Below, piece after piece: positions 1 to 6,368 of a DNA stretch of 8,989 nucleotides (the stretch's first letter is position 1; each line of letters starts with the position of its first letter). Position numbers and translations under genes: made by a program. The notes under the pieces are model-generated. The model made no database searches. It saw only the letters and a program-made list of their open reading frames with translations, and had not been told where the DNA came from. This DNA comes from Defluviicoccus sp. (GTDB lineage Bacteria; Pseudomonadota; Alphaproteobacteria; MPNO01), in contig JAPPHW010000290.1 of the NCBI GenBank assembly GCA_028820945.1, positions 1 to 8,989 of the forward strand. The letters are read 5' to 3'.

Positions 1-240
1 CTCCTGCGCGCTCGAAAACCGACCGATTTAATGGACTGCCGATGAATAAATACGGATAATTTCAATTTCGCTCCCCCGGACGAACCGGTCCCAAGTTTGC
101 GGAGTTTGGGAGTGAGCGCGAATTTCCGATCCAGAAAAGCGAAAACGACGGTCAGGTCCACGCTCTTTCCGCCTGTTAGAAAACGTTACGACGCCCTGAA
201 ACACTATACGGATGGTTTTCCTGTCGATCCGCCCGGAACA
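1..240. other. Non-coding region downstream of the ATP-grasp gene
   Basis: No convincing coding region is visible here on either strand. Frames entering from the left edge stop within the first 60 bases or so, and the minus strand has no ATG. It is AT-richer than most of the window. A weak inverted repeat (TCCCAA at 89-94, TTGGGA at 106-111, 11-base loop) lies about 130 bases past the stop of the minus-strand ATP-grasp gene and has no T tract, so it is a poor terminator candidate. A weak sigma70-like pair on the plus strand (TGGACT at 32-37, GATAAT at 55-60, 17-base spacer) has no gene downstream of it. Confidence 0.5.
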
Positions 241-1104
241 CTAAACTGCGGTCGGGGGTGTAAAGTATGCTCCCAAAGTCAATTCCGCTTCAGGAGGATC
301 CAACCGTTCTCCCGCAGAACCGGGGACGAACGTCAGCTCGCCCACTCGCATTTCTCTTGCAGTAGCGTACATATCGACCCGAACGAACGCAAAGGCTGCC
401 GACAGGCGTTGTGCCGCACTGAGCATCTTGTCGAGCAATGCTGGTCTCCGGTCGTTCTTGTCTCGGCCGGGATAAAGCAAGGTCGCCGGGATTCGGGTCC
501 AGGATGTGTCGTACAGATTTCGGGTGTGGCCTGAAAAGCGATCGGAATCGACCTGAATGAACTTGGGAACGCCATGAATGCAAAATACCTTGTAGTCACT
601 GGGAACAGTTTGGCCATCGTCGGAAAAAAACTCCTCCACGATAATCTTAGGTATCAAAAAACGGTAATTTTGCTCCCTCGAAATCTTATAATAGTTGATG
701 TCGAACCACTTGCTCAGCTCCTCTCGATCCAAGTCTGTCGCCGAGTCCGTGCAAATTACTGTCTGACCGCTCGAATGCGTCGGTTTCAACACACAAGGAA
801 ATCTATCGGGGGTATAGTTCTTCAATTCGTCCTTGTTCCTCAATATGCGGTAAGTCTTAATGATATATTCTTCTCCCAGGACCGCAGCAATGTATAATTT
901 CGCATATTCCTTGTCGGTGACGAACTGAACCAGAGGATCGTAACCGATGCCGCTCGTCTTGAATGCGAATAGATGGTCGTTGAACCGTACAGGGGGGGAT
1001 TCGGGAGATCGTCCCAGTCTTCGGCGGAAATTGTAATGGCCATATACACGGTCTCCCCACAGGGTCTCCGGTAACAAAGTGCGCAATATCGTTTTTCGAC
1101 CCAT
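241..1104 (-). CDS. TupA-like ATP-grasp protein, polysaccharide-locus type
   Basis: This 287-residue protein resembles the TupA-like ATP-grasp family found in capsule and exopolysaccharide loci. What is seen: a nucleotide-binding strand and loop at 105-114 (VLKPTHSSGQ), an acidic EE pair at 157-158, DYKVFCIHG at 170-178, the family signature VDSDRF...HTRNLYD at 185-199, VRVDMY at 241-246, and GELTFVPGSAGE at 255-266, where metal-binding acidic residues are expected. ATP-grasp enzymes generally form amide or related bonds through an acyl-phosphate, so addition of an amino acid or similar group to a glycan precursor is possible, but no substrate can be read from the sequence. The ATG lies 6 bases after the stop of the upstream glycosyltransferase, so the two are almost certainly co-transcribed. 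A GGGAG sits about 13 bases upstream, which is distant, so translation may be coupled. Base composition is clearly lower in GC than in the rest of the window. No signal peptide or membrane segment is seen. Family call is firm, role is inferred. Confidence 0.85.
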   Translation of the reverse strand: MGRKTILRTLLPETLWGDRVYGHYNFRRRLGRSPESPPVRFNDHLFAFKTSGIGYDPLVQFVTDKEYAKLYIAAVLGEEYIIKTYRILRNKDELKNYTPDRFPCVLKPTHSSGQTVICTDSATDLDREELSKWFDINYYKISREQNYRFLIPKIIVEEFFSDDGQTVPSDYKVFCIHGVPKFIQVDSDRFSGHTRNLYDTSWTRIPATLLYPGRDKNDRRPALLDKMLSAAQRLSAAFAFVRVDMYATAREMRVGELTFVPGSAGERLDPPEAELTLGAYFTPPTAV

Positions 1105-1110
1105 GTCAGG

Positions 1111-2421
1111 TCATGCGCTCCCAAGGCTGGCCGATGGGCTGGCTCTTCCGGAAATGAGAGAGCCGAACAACGATTCATAGGCCGCGACCGCACGGTGATC
1201 GGAGAAGTCCTCGGAACGGTGCAACAACGCTTCCTCCGGAACAGTTTCTCCATTCAAAGCCTCGATTATCGCCCGCGCGAAAGTCGGGGCATCGCCGACC
1301 GGAACCAGCCGTCCCCACCGCCCCATTTCGAGGATCTCGGCTGGGCCATAGGGCGCATCGGTACTCACCACGGGGGTTCCGCAGGCCATCGCTTCGATGA
1401 GCACATTCGGCAGCCCTTCGGACCGTGACGAGAGCACGAACAAATCCGCGCTTCGCATGTAGCGAAACGGGTTTTCGTCGAATCCTAGGAAAGCGATGTT
1501 TCCTTCCATCCCGAATTGTTCGGCAAGCGACATTATCCGGGTCCGATAGCTTGCCGAGAGGCGGCCGAGGATAGCCAGACGAACCGGCAGCTCGCGGTGC
1601 ACGTAGCCCAAGGCGGTAACGAGGGTCGTCCAGTCCTTTTGCGGCGCCTCTCGCAGTACCGTCAGGATCACCGGCGGTCCCGTGTCGAAAAACCATGGAT
1701 GGGTCACTTCCTGCCGAGCTAAACGTCTGATTTCCGCGAGCGGTTTCGGATTGTAGATCGTGTGGACCCGACTCTCATCGATATCGAGAATCCTGACCGC
1801 ATCGGCGGCCACGCCTCGCGATACCGCGACAATGGCATCGGCCTCGGTCATGAGTGCCCGGGCGATGGACTTTTGCCTCTCGTTGTATTGCGTGCCGACA
1901 TTGTTGCGGATGGAAACGACGAGTGGGACGCACCGGTCGGTCAGCGTCATGGCGAGCACGGACGCGTCATTCGCCGACGGCAACGCCGACAGCAGCACCC
2001 CCGGCCTTGCTTCGCGAATGTAGCGGTCGATCCCGAGAGCCGAGAGCACCCTAGACCACCCGATTTCGATCCCGGGATATTTCCGTCGGAAGAAGAGTCT
2101 TGCTCGTATCGCCCCGATGGGATTGACGGCCAGCGTCCGCACGACAATTCCGCGCTCGCGGCAAGACTCCACCAGACCCATGTCGGGTTTCCTCCGACGC
2201 CTGTGGTACAGCCGGACGCCATCCGGGATCGTCGCCTTGTACGATCCCCTCAAACGCAGCAGCACGAGGTCCACCCGGTACCCGCGCTCAACCAGGGACG
2301 CCGCCAAAGTCAACGTCGCTCTCTCGGTTCCTCCTCCCCCCAAACTTGGAAGCACCATGCCTATATGCGGGGACAGGGACGCCGGTCGTTCGGTCTCGCT
2401 CTTCGTCGCCGTTCCCTCCAC
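1111..2421 (-). CDS. Family-4 (GT-B) glycosyltransferase
   Basis: This 436-residue protein is a retaining GT-B glycosyltransferase of the GT4 type, which transfers a sugar from a nucleotide-sugar to a lipid-linked or glycan acceptor at the cytoplasmic face of the membrane. The N-terminal domain opens with the glycine-rich loop VLPSLGGGGTER (23-34). A typical domain linker with NP...PL follows at about 224-228. The C-terminal domain shows QKDW (261-264), ILGR (284-287), and the E-x7-E motif in SEGLPNVLIEAMACGTP, with E335 and E343. The last motif places it close to amylovoran/capsule-type transferases. The start is a GTG preceded by AAGGGGG with a spacing of about 4-5 bases. The internal ATG at residue 22 would cut into the glycine loop strand and is less likely. 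It is the first gene of a two-gene operon with the ATP-grasp gene and is divergent from the GPP34 gene. GC is lower than in the central genes. Donor and acceptor sugars cannot be predicted. Confidence 0.9.
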   Translation of the reverse strand: MEGTATKSETERPASLSPHIGMVLPSLGGGGTERATLTLAASLVERGYRVDLVLLRLRGSYKATIPDGVRLYHRRRRKPDMGLVESCRERGIVVRTLAVNPIGAIRARLFFRRKYPGIEIGWSRVLSALGIDRYIREARPGVLLSALPSANDASVLAMTLTDRCVPLVVSIRNNVGTQYNERQKSIARALMTEADAIVAVSRGVAADAVRILDIDESRVHTIYNPKPLAEIRRLARQEVTHPWFFDTGPPVILTVLREAPQKDWTTLVTALGYVHRELPVRLAILGRLSASYRTRIMSLAEQFGMEGNIAFLGFDENPFRYMRSADLFVLSSRSEGLPNVLIEAMACGTPVVSTDAPYGPAEILEMGRWGRLVPVGDAPTFARAIIEALNGETVPEEALLHRSEDFSDHRAVAAYESLFGSLISGRASPSASLGSA

Positions 2422-2565
2422 GACACCCCCTTCAGGGCCGCTGCGACGCGGGAAGCAGATACATCGCCGTCGGTCCGTCCCAGCCTAACTGCAACGATAT
2501 CCGGCGCAAGGGCGGCAGGGCAGCGACGGCGAGGAGGCCGCGGCCGCGCACCCCGCGCATTCGGG

Positions 2566-2592
2566 ATGGCACCGCCGGCCCCCGCGTGCCAT
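2566..2592. promoter_or_regulatory. Perfect inverted repeat in divergent gap, possible operator
   Basis: ATGGCAC (2566-2572) and its exact reverse complement GTGCCAT (2586-2592) flank a 13-base spacer. The arm centres are 20 bases apart, about two helical turns, as in many dimeric regulator sites. The repeat lies 54 bases before the GPP34 start and about 145 bases before the glycosyltransferase start, in the only gap these divergent genes share. It could also fold as a hairpin in a leader transcript. No convincing -35/-10 pair was found beside it. Confidence 0.35.
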
Positions 2593-2645
2593 GATGCGGC
2601 GCCACAAGTCCGGACAACGCCTTGGGGGCGGGGGAGATATTGCGC

Positions 2646-3299
2646 ATGTTGAGATTTTCCGAAGAAGTGATGCTTCTTCTGTTGAACGATAATGGCGGGA
2701 AATTCGTCGACGTGCCCGCGCCGTCGCTCGATTGCGCGCTCGCCGGCGCGGTTCTGATGGACCTCGCCATGGAGAACCGCATCGACACCGATCCCGAGCG
2801 GCTGTTCGTGATCGACCCGAGCCCACTCGACGACGACCTGCTCGACCCGACGCTGGAGCGCATCGTGGAGTCTACGGAAACCCACGACACCGCCCACTGG
2901 ATCAGGGAAACCGCGGTTCACGCCGACGGGATCCACGACCGTTCCCTCGCCCGCCTGGTCGAGCGCGGCATCCTCCGCCAGGAGGACGACCGCTTCATGT
3001 GGGTGTTCCAGACCCGCCGCTACCCGGTGATCGACAACCGGACCGTGCGGGAAGTCAAGCTCCGCCTCATGGGCGTCCTGTTCAGCGACGAAATTCCGGA
3101 CGCGCGCGACATTCTGCTCATCTCCCTCTCCGACGTTTGCGGCATATTCGGCAGCCTGCTATCCACCGCGGAACTGGATTCGGCCGCGGAGCGCATCGCG
3201 CAGGTCCGCAAGCTCGATCTCATGGGACGGGAGGTCGCGAAGGCGGTACGGGAGATCGAGACCTCGCTCGCGGCGGCGATCGCGATGCCGATGCACTGA
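2646..3299 (+). CDS. GPP34 (GOLPH3/Vps74-like) family protein
   Basis: This 217-residue protein matches the GPP34 family along its length. In eukaryotes GOLPH3/Vps74 is a peripheral Golgi protein that binds phosphatidylinositol-4-phosphate and retains glycosyltransferases; the bacterial members are uncharacterised. Visible landmarks are the opening FSEEVMLLLLNDNGG (4-18), the helix ALAGAVLMDLAMENRI (31-46), a D/E-rich turn with LLDPTLERI (65-73), WI at 85-86, RLVERGIL (103-110), the beta-hairpin region FMWVFQTRRYPVID (117-130), and a long C-terminal helical part with DILLISLSDVCGIF (155-168) and LDLMGREVAKAV (190-201). The tryptophan and arginine that GOLPH3 uses to bind PI4P near its first helix appear to be absent (the segment reads ...LDCALAGA). 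ATG 2646 is chosen because GGGGGAG lies about 9 bases upstream; an in-frame TTG at 2622 would add eight residues. A STAS gene follows after 72 bases on the same strand, a likely operon. The function is unknown; being next to a glycosyltransferase locus is suggestive only. Confidence 0.85.
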   Translation: MLRFSEEVMLLLLNDNGGKFVDVPAPSLDCALAGAVLMDLAMENRIDTDPERLFVIDPSPLDDDLLDPTLERIVESTETHDTAHWIRETAVHADGIHDRSLARLVERGILRQEDDRFMWVFQTRRYPVIDNRTVREVKLRLMGVLFSDEIPDARDILLISLSDVCGIFGSLLSTAELDSAAERIAQVRKLDLMGREVAKAVREIETSLAAAIAMPMH

Positions 3300-3371
3300 T
3301 CCGCGACCGCGCCAGCCCGGGGGGCACCGGAACACCGACAGACACCGAATGAAGTTCAGGAGACCGACAAG

Positions 3372-3710
3372 ATGGATGTAACGACGGAACGGCAGGAGGG
3401 CGTGTTGACCGCCCAGGTCGGCGGGCGGATCGACGGTTCGAACGTCGCCCAGTTCGAGGAAGCGATCAGGACCGCGATCGACGAAAGCGACCGCGCCGTG
3501 CTGATCGACTGCGAGAATCTGGGCTATATCAGCAGCGCGGGCCTGCGCGCCGTGCTGATGACCGCCAAGTCGCTGTCGAGCCGGAACGCCAAGTTCGCGC
3601 TCTGCTCGATGTCCGGTCCGATCCGGGAGGTCTTCCAGATCAGCGGCTTCGACAAGATCGTCGCGATCCACGCGTCCAGGGCCGACGCGCTCGCCTCCTT
3701 CGGCTCCTGA
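3372..3710 (+). CDS. STAS-domain protein, anti-sigma factor antagonist type
   Basis: This 112-residue protein is a single STAS domain. Such proteins bind anti-sigma kinases or other partners and are switched off by phosphorylation of a conserved serine. What is seen: an N-terminal beta strand pair (VLTAQVGGRIDGSN, 11-24), a helix at 25-38, the strand AVLIDCENLGYI (42-53), the phosphorylation loop SSAGLR (54-59, with Ser55 the likely acceptor), a helix at 60-69 and a final helix/strand segment IREVFQISGFDKIVAI (84-99). The length is normal for SpoIIAA/RsbV-like proteins. CAGGAG lies 9 bases before the ATG. It follows the GPP34 gene by 72 bases on the same strand. No HPK/RsbW-type kinase, PP2C/SpoIIE phosphatase or sigma factor is found in the window, so its partner must be elsewhere. 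A role linked to envelope or exopolysaccharide control is a guess from location. Confidence 0.9.
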   Translation: MDVTTERQEGVLTAQVGGRIDGSNVAQFEEAIRTAIDESDRAVLIDCENLGYISSAGLRAVLMTAKSLSSRNAKFALCSMSGPIREVFQISGFDKIVAIHASRADALASFGS

Positions 3711-3720
3711 GCCGGCGGCG

Positions 3721-3740
3721 CCCCGCCGCTCAGGGCGGGG
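3721..3740. terminator. GC hairpin between convergent genes
   Basis: CCCCGCC (3721-3727) and GGCGGGG (3734-3740) form a perfect 7-bp GC stem with a 6-base loop, 10 bases after the STAS stop. The loop contains the stop codon of the convergent YheT-like gene. No T tract follows on either strand, so this is at best a transcript-end stabiliser or a weak bidirectional terminator. In such GC-rich DNA some chance pairing is expected. Confidence 0.35.
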
Positions 3741-4719
3741 TCGGAGCGGAGCGGGCGTCCGCGCGGTTCCGAACGAAGCCGGCGGCGGCGGTCAGGTACC
3801 AGGGCAGCCGGCTTCCCTTCCCGTGAAACCCGACATGACCGCCGCCCCGCGTCACGACGACGCGGAGGCGCGACGAGGCGGCGACCGCGGGCGGCGGCAC
3901 CCAGGGATCGTCGTCCGCGTGGACGATCAGCGTCGGCACGCGGAGCGCGCCGAGCGAGCGGGCCGGCGAGCATGAGGCGTAGTAGTCCGTCGCGTCGCGG
4001 AACCCGGCCTCTCCGGCGGTCAGCGCGTCGTCGAAATCCCGCATGTGGCGCGCCGCCCGGACCGCGTTCCGAACCGCCGCCGGCGCGCGGCGCCAGACCG
4101 GCCAGGTTTCCTCCCTGAGGCGGGCGAGCAGCCAGCGCTCGTAGAGGCGGTTGCGAGGCCGGGCGATCCGCTCCGCCGCGGCGGCAAGATCGAGCGGCGC
4201 GGAGATCGACACCGCCGCCCTCACGACCGCGGGAAGGAAGGGCGCGGCGGCGAGGCGGAGCGCCAGCGCCCCGCCCAGCGAATAGCCCAGCACGACGATG
4301 CCCCGTTCCCGGATGGCGGGATCCAGCTCCGCCGCCGCCAGGCAGGCATCGGCGAGATCGCGCACGCGGTCCATATGATAGTGCCCGCGGGCGAGCGAGC
4401 GGCCGGGAGGCGATCCGCGCAGGTTGAGGCGGATCGCCGGGTGGCCGGCGGCGAGGAACGCGCCGGCCGCCTGCAGCACGTGCCGGCTCGCCTCGCAGCC
4501 GGTGAGCCCGGGGACCAGCAGCGCCGCCGGCTCGGTGCCCGGCGCGGGGTGGTAGCGGGCGACCAGCCGGTCCCCGCTGCCGTCGCCGAGGGGGATCTCG
4601 AAGCGCCGGCCGGTCTCGGGCGCGATGCCGGAAAGCCTGCCGGGGAGCACGTTCCGTATCGTCTGCAGGTCGGCGCCGACCCAGGGCCAGCGGCGCCGGA
4701 AGGGGGGAACCGGTCTCAT
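3730..4719 (-). CDS. YheT-like alpha/beta hydrolase
   Basis: This 329-residue protein belongs to the YheT / ABHD1-3-like alpha/beta hydrolases, putative serine esterases or lipases of the cytoplasm with poorly known substrates. The family start signature is present (WPWVGADLQTI at 11-21). The oxyanion region is LVPGLTGCEASRH at 68-80, with a following LNLRGSPPG at 98-106. The nucleophile elbow is GYSLGG at 145-150 with Ser147. The acid is in HADDDPWVP (267-275), probably Asp271, and the catalytic His295 sits in GGGHVGF. The family segment DFDDALTAGEAGFRDATDYY (228-247) is also present. All three catalytic residues are thus in place and the length is typical. The gene lies 24 bases downstream of the glyoxylate-reductase-type gene on the same strand, so the two probably share a transcript. 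It converges on the STAS gene with a 19-base gap. The physiological substrate is unknown. Confidence 0.9.
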   Translation of the reverse strand: MRPVPPFRRRWPWVGADLQTIRNVLPGRLSGIAPETGRRFEIPLGDGSGDRLVARYHPAPGTEPAALLVPGLTGCEASRHVLQAAGAFLAAGHPAIRLNLRGSPPGRSLARGHYHMDRVRDLADACLAAAELDPAIRERGIVVLGYSLGGALALRLAAAPFLPAVVRAAVSISAPLDLAAAAERIARPRNRLYERWLLARLREETWPVWRRAPAAVRNAVRAARHMRDFDDALTAGEAGFRDATDYYASCSPARSLGALRVPTLIVHADDDPWVPPPAVAASSRLRVVVTRGGGHVGFHGKGSRLPWYLTAAAGFVRNRADARSAPTPP

Positions 4720-4743
4720 CGGCGGGCCCCGGGGCGCGCGGCG

Positions 4744-5733
4744 CTACAGCCCGTCGGCGGGGAACACCCGGTCGGGCGGCGCGTGGCCGTCGACGAAGGT
4801 CTTGATGTTGATCGTCACCCGCTCGCCCATCGCGATCCGCCCCTCCCGGGTGGCCGAACCGAGATGCGGGGCGAGCACCGCGTTGTCGAGGCGGCGCAGC
4901 CCCTCCTCGATCTCCGGCTCGCGCTCGTAGACGTCGAGACCGGCGCCGGCCAGCACGCCCTCGGCGAGACAGCGGGCGAGCGCGGCCTCGTCGACGATCT
5001 CGCCGCGCGCGGTGTTGACGACATAGGCGTGGGGCTGCAGCGACCGCAGGCGCTTCTCCGACAGGAGGTGGCGGGTCTCCGCGGTATGCGGGCAGTTGAT
5101 CGAGATGAAGTCCATGTGCGCGAGCATCTGGTCGAGGTCTTCCCACCAGGTCGCCTCGAGCTCGGCCTCCACCTCGCGGTGGACGCGGCGGCGGTTGTGG
5201 TAGTGGATCGACATCGAGAAGCCGCGCGCCCGACGCGCCACCGCCGTGCCGATACGGCCCATCCCGACGATGCCGAGACGCTTGCCCGACACCCGGTGGC
5301 CCATCATGAAGGTCGGCGTCCAGCCCACCCATTCGCCGGACCGCGCGAGCCGGTCGCCTTCGACCATGCGGCGGGGCGCGCTCAGCATCAGCGCCATGGT
5401 GAGATCGGCGGTGTCCTCGGTGAGCACGCCCGGGGTGTTGGTCACGACGATTCCGCGCGCGGCGGCCGCGGCGAGGTCGATGTGATCGACGCCGACCCCG
5501 AAATTGGCGATCAGCTTCACCCGGTCGGGCAGCGCGCCGAGGACTTCGGCCGAGAGCCTGTCGGTCACCGTCGGCACCAGCACGTCGCAATCGGCGGCAG
5601 CCGCGATCAGAGCCTCCGCCGGCATCGGCTCGTCGGTCGGGTTGAGCCGCGTCTCGAACAGCTCCATGAGACGGGTCTCGATCGCCTGGGGCAGCTTGCG
5701 CGTGACGAGGACGGAGGGTTTCTGGGTCGTCAT
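4744..5733 (-). CDS. gyaR: D-2-hydroxyacid dehydrogenase, glyoxylate/hydroxypyruvate reductase type
   Basis: This 329-residue cytoplasmic enzyme is an NAD(P)H-dependent D-isomer-specific 2-hydroxyacid dehydrogenase, most like GyaR glyoxylate reductases, which reduce glyoxylate to glycolate (and often hydroxypyruvate to D-glycerate). The substrate loop is NFGVGVDHIDL (77-87), followed by the very conserved TNTPGVLTEDTADL (98-111). The Rossmann motif GMGRIG is at 157-162, followed by HYHNRRR (177-183). The catalytic residues are Arg243 (VNTARGEIVDE), Glu272 (YEREPE) and His290 (APHLGSAT). All are intact and the length is normal. The residue after the nucleotide-binding second strand is an Asn followed by Arg residues (NRRR), which fits NADPH use. 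No clear Shine-Dalgarno precedes the ATG, which is chosen because the protein begins in family fashion (SVLVTRKLP). It is the first gene of a likely two-gene transcript with the YheT-like hydrolase and is divergent from the SH3 protein. The exact substrate among glyoxylate and hydroxypyruvate is not certain. Confidence 0.9.
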   Translation of the reverse strand: MTTQKPSVLVTRKLPQAIETRLMELFETRLNPTDEPMPAEALIAAAADCDVLVPTVTDRLSAEVLGALPDRVKLIANFGVGVDHIDLAAAAARGIVVTNTPGVLTEDTADLTMALMLSAPRRMVEGDRLARSGEWVGWTPTFMMGHRVSGKRLGIVGMGRIGTAVARRARGFSMSIHYHNRRRVHREVEAELEATWWEDLDQMLAHMDFISINCPHTAETRHLLSEKRLRSLQPHAYVVNTARGEIVDEAALARCLAEGVLAGAGLDVYEREPEIEEGLRRLDNAVLAPHLGSATREGRIAMGERVTINIKTFVDGHAPPDRVFPADGL

Positions 5734-5765
5734 CGATCCGGTCGCGGGTTGGGGAGCCGGACGCC

Positions 5766-5792
5766 TGTATCAACCCGGCGCCGCGTTGTCCA
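5766..5792 (-). promoter_or_regulatory. Possible promoter for the hydroxyacid dehydrogenase gene
   Basis: On the minus strand TGGACA (5787-5792, five of six matches to TTGACA) is followed after 15 bases by GATACA (5766-5771), a poor -10. It lies about 33 bases before the ATG. The -35 is good, but the spacing is short and the -10 weak, so this is tentative. Confidence 0.25.
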
Positions 5793-5818
5793 GAGCACGG
5801 GCGGTTCCGGGCATGGGC

Positions 5819-5824
5819 TATACT
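5819..5824 (+). promoter_or_regulatory. Candidate -10 element for the SH3-domain gene
   Basis: TATACT matches five of six positions of the TATAAT consensus and lies 34 bases before the ATG, a normal leader length. It is flanked by GGGC and GCCC, which make a short palindrome around it. No good -35 is seen 16-18 bases upstream. Confidence 0.3.
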
Positions 5825-5858
5825 GCCCGACGCCACGCAGCGAGGCACGGGACCTGGG

Positions 5859-6347
5859 ATGCGTCTCCTGATGATTGCCGCGGCCCTCGGCCTGATCGCG
5901 GCGGACGGGTTGGGTGCGCGCGCGGCCGAACCGGCCGGGGCGGAGGCCGAGAAACCCCGCTTCGTTTCGCTGCGCTCGGCGAAGACCAACGTGCGGTTCG
6001 GGCCCGGGCGGCGCTATCCCATCGCATGGGTGTTCGTGCGGCGCGGCCTGCCGGTCCGCATCGTCGGCAGGTTCGAGACGTGGCGCCGGATCCGGGACTG
6101 GGAGGGCAGCGAGGGCTGGATCCACCAGTCGCTGCTGTCCGGACGCCGCAGCGTCATCGTGGTGGACGGGCCGGCGGCGCTCCGCCGCGAACCGGACGCC
6201 GGCGCGCGCCCGGTGGCGCGGGTCGAGCGCCGCGCCGTCGGCCGGCTGCTCCGCTGCGAAAGCGCGTGGTGCTCGGTCGAATTCTCGGGCCGGAACGGGT
6301 GGATCCGGAAGAAAGCGGTCTGGGGCGTCAACGAAGGGGACGGCTGA
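5859..6347 (+). CDS. Secreted protein with two SH3-like repeats
   Basis: This 162-residue protein has a Sec-type signal peptide (basic start MRL, hydrophobic stretch 4-18, likely cleavage after ARA at 20-22) and is expected in the periplasm. The mature part has two bacterial SH3-like repeats of the SH3_4 kind. The first, about 33-95, shows TNVRFGPGRRYPIAWVF and W(E)GSEGWIHQSLL. The second, about 96-157, shows PAALRREPDAGARPVARVE, then AWCSVEFSGRNGWIRKKAVWG. Each repeat carries the N-x-R-x-G-P/R-x-E-P-D type turn and a closing G-W-I strand, typical of this group. Cys133 and Cys138 are close enough for a disulfide. Such domains are often linked to peptidoglycan or protein binding, but these alphaproteobacterial members have no proven role. 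It is divergent from the glyoxylate-reductase-type gene, an arrangement familiar in alphaproteobacteria, and converges on the LigB-like gene with a 21-base gap. The ATG start gives an intact signal peptide; its ribosome site is weak. Confidence 0.85.
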   Translation: MRLLMIAAALGLIAADGLGARAAEPAGAEAEKPRFVSLRSAKTNVRFGPGRRYPIAWVFVRRGLPVRIVGRFETWRRIRDWEGSEGWIHQSLLSGRRSVIVVDGPAALRREPDAGARPVARVERRAVGRLLRCESAWCSVEFSGRNGWIRKKAVWGVNEGDG

Positions 6348-6368
6348 AACGCCTCTCCGCGGTGATTT

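Noticed and set aside
97..534. A 145-residue plus-strand frame at the left end
   Set aside because: It overlaps the well-supported ATP-grasp gene in antisense, and its composition looks like a shadow.
2536..2545. GGCCGCGGCC palindrome
   Set aside because: Pure GC palindromes of this length are common in such DNA and it has no position relative to a promoter.
1762..2652. A 296-residue open frame on the plus strand opposite the glycosyltransferase
   Set aside because: No family features; the opposing frame has a complete GT4 domain with E-x7-E motif.
4045..5871. A 608-residue open frame on the plus strand
   Set aside because: It lies opposite the YheT-like and hydroxyacid dehydrogenase genes, is rich in Arg, Ala, Gly and His as expected of antisense GC-rich DNA, and shows no domain.
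3524..5989. An 821-residue open frame on the minus strand
   Set aside because: It runs out of frame through four convincing genes and is a low-complexity Arg/Pro/Ala/Gly product of GC-rich codon structure.
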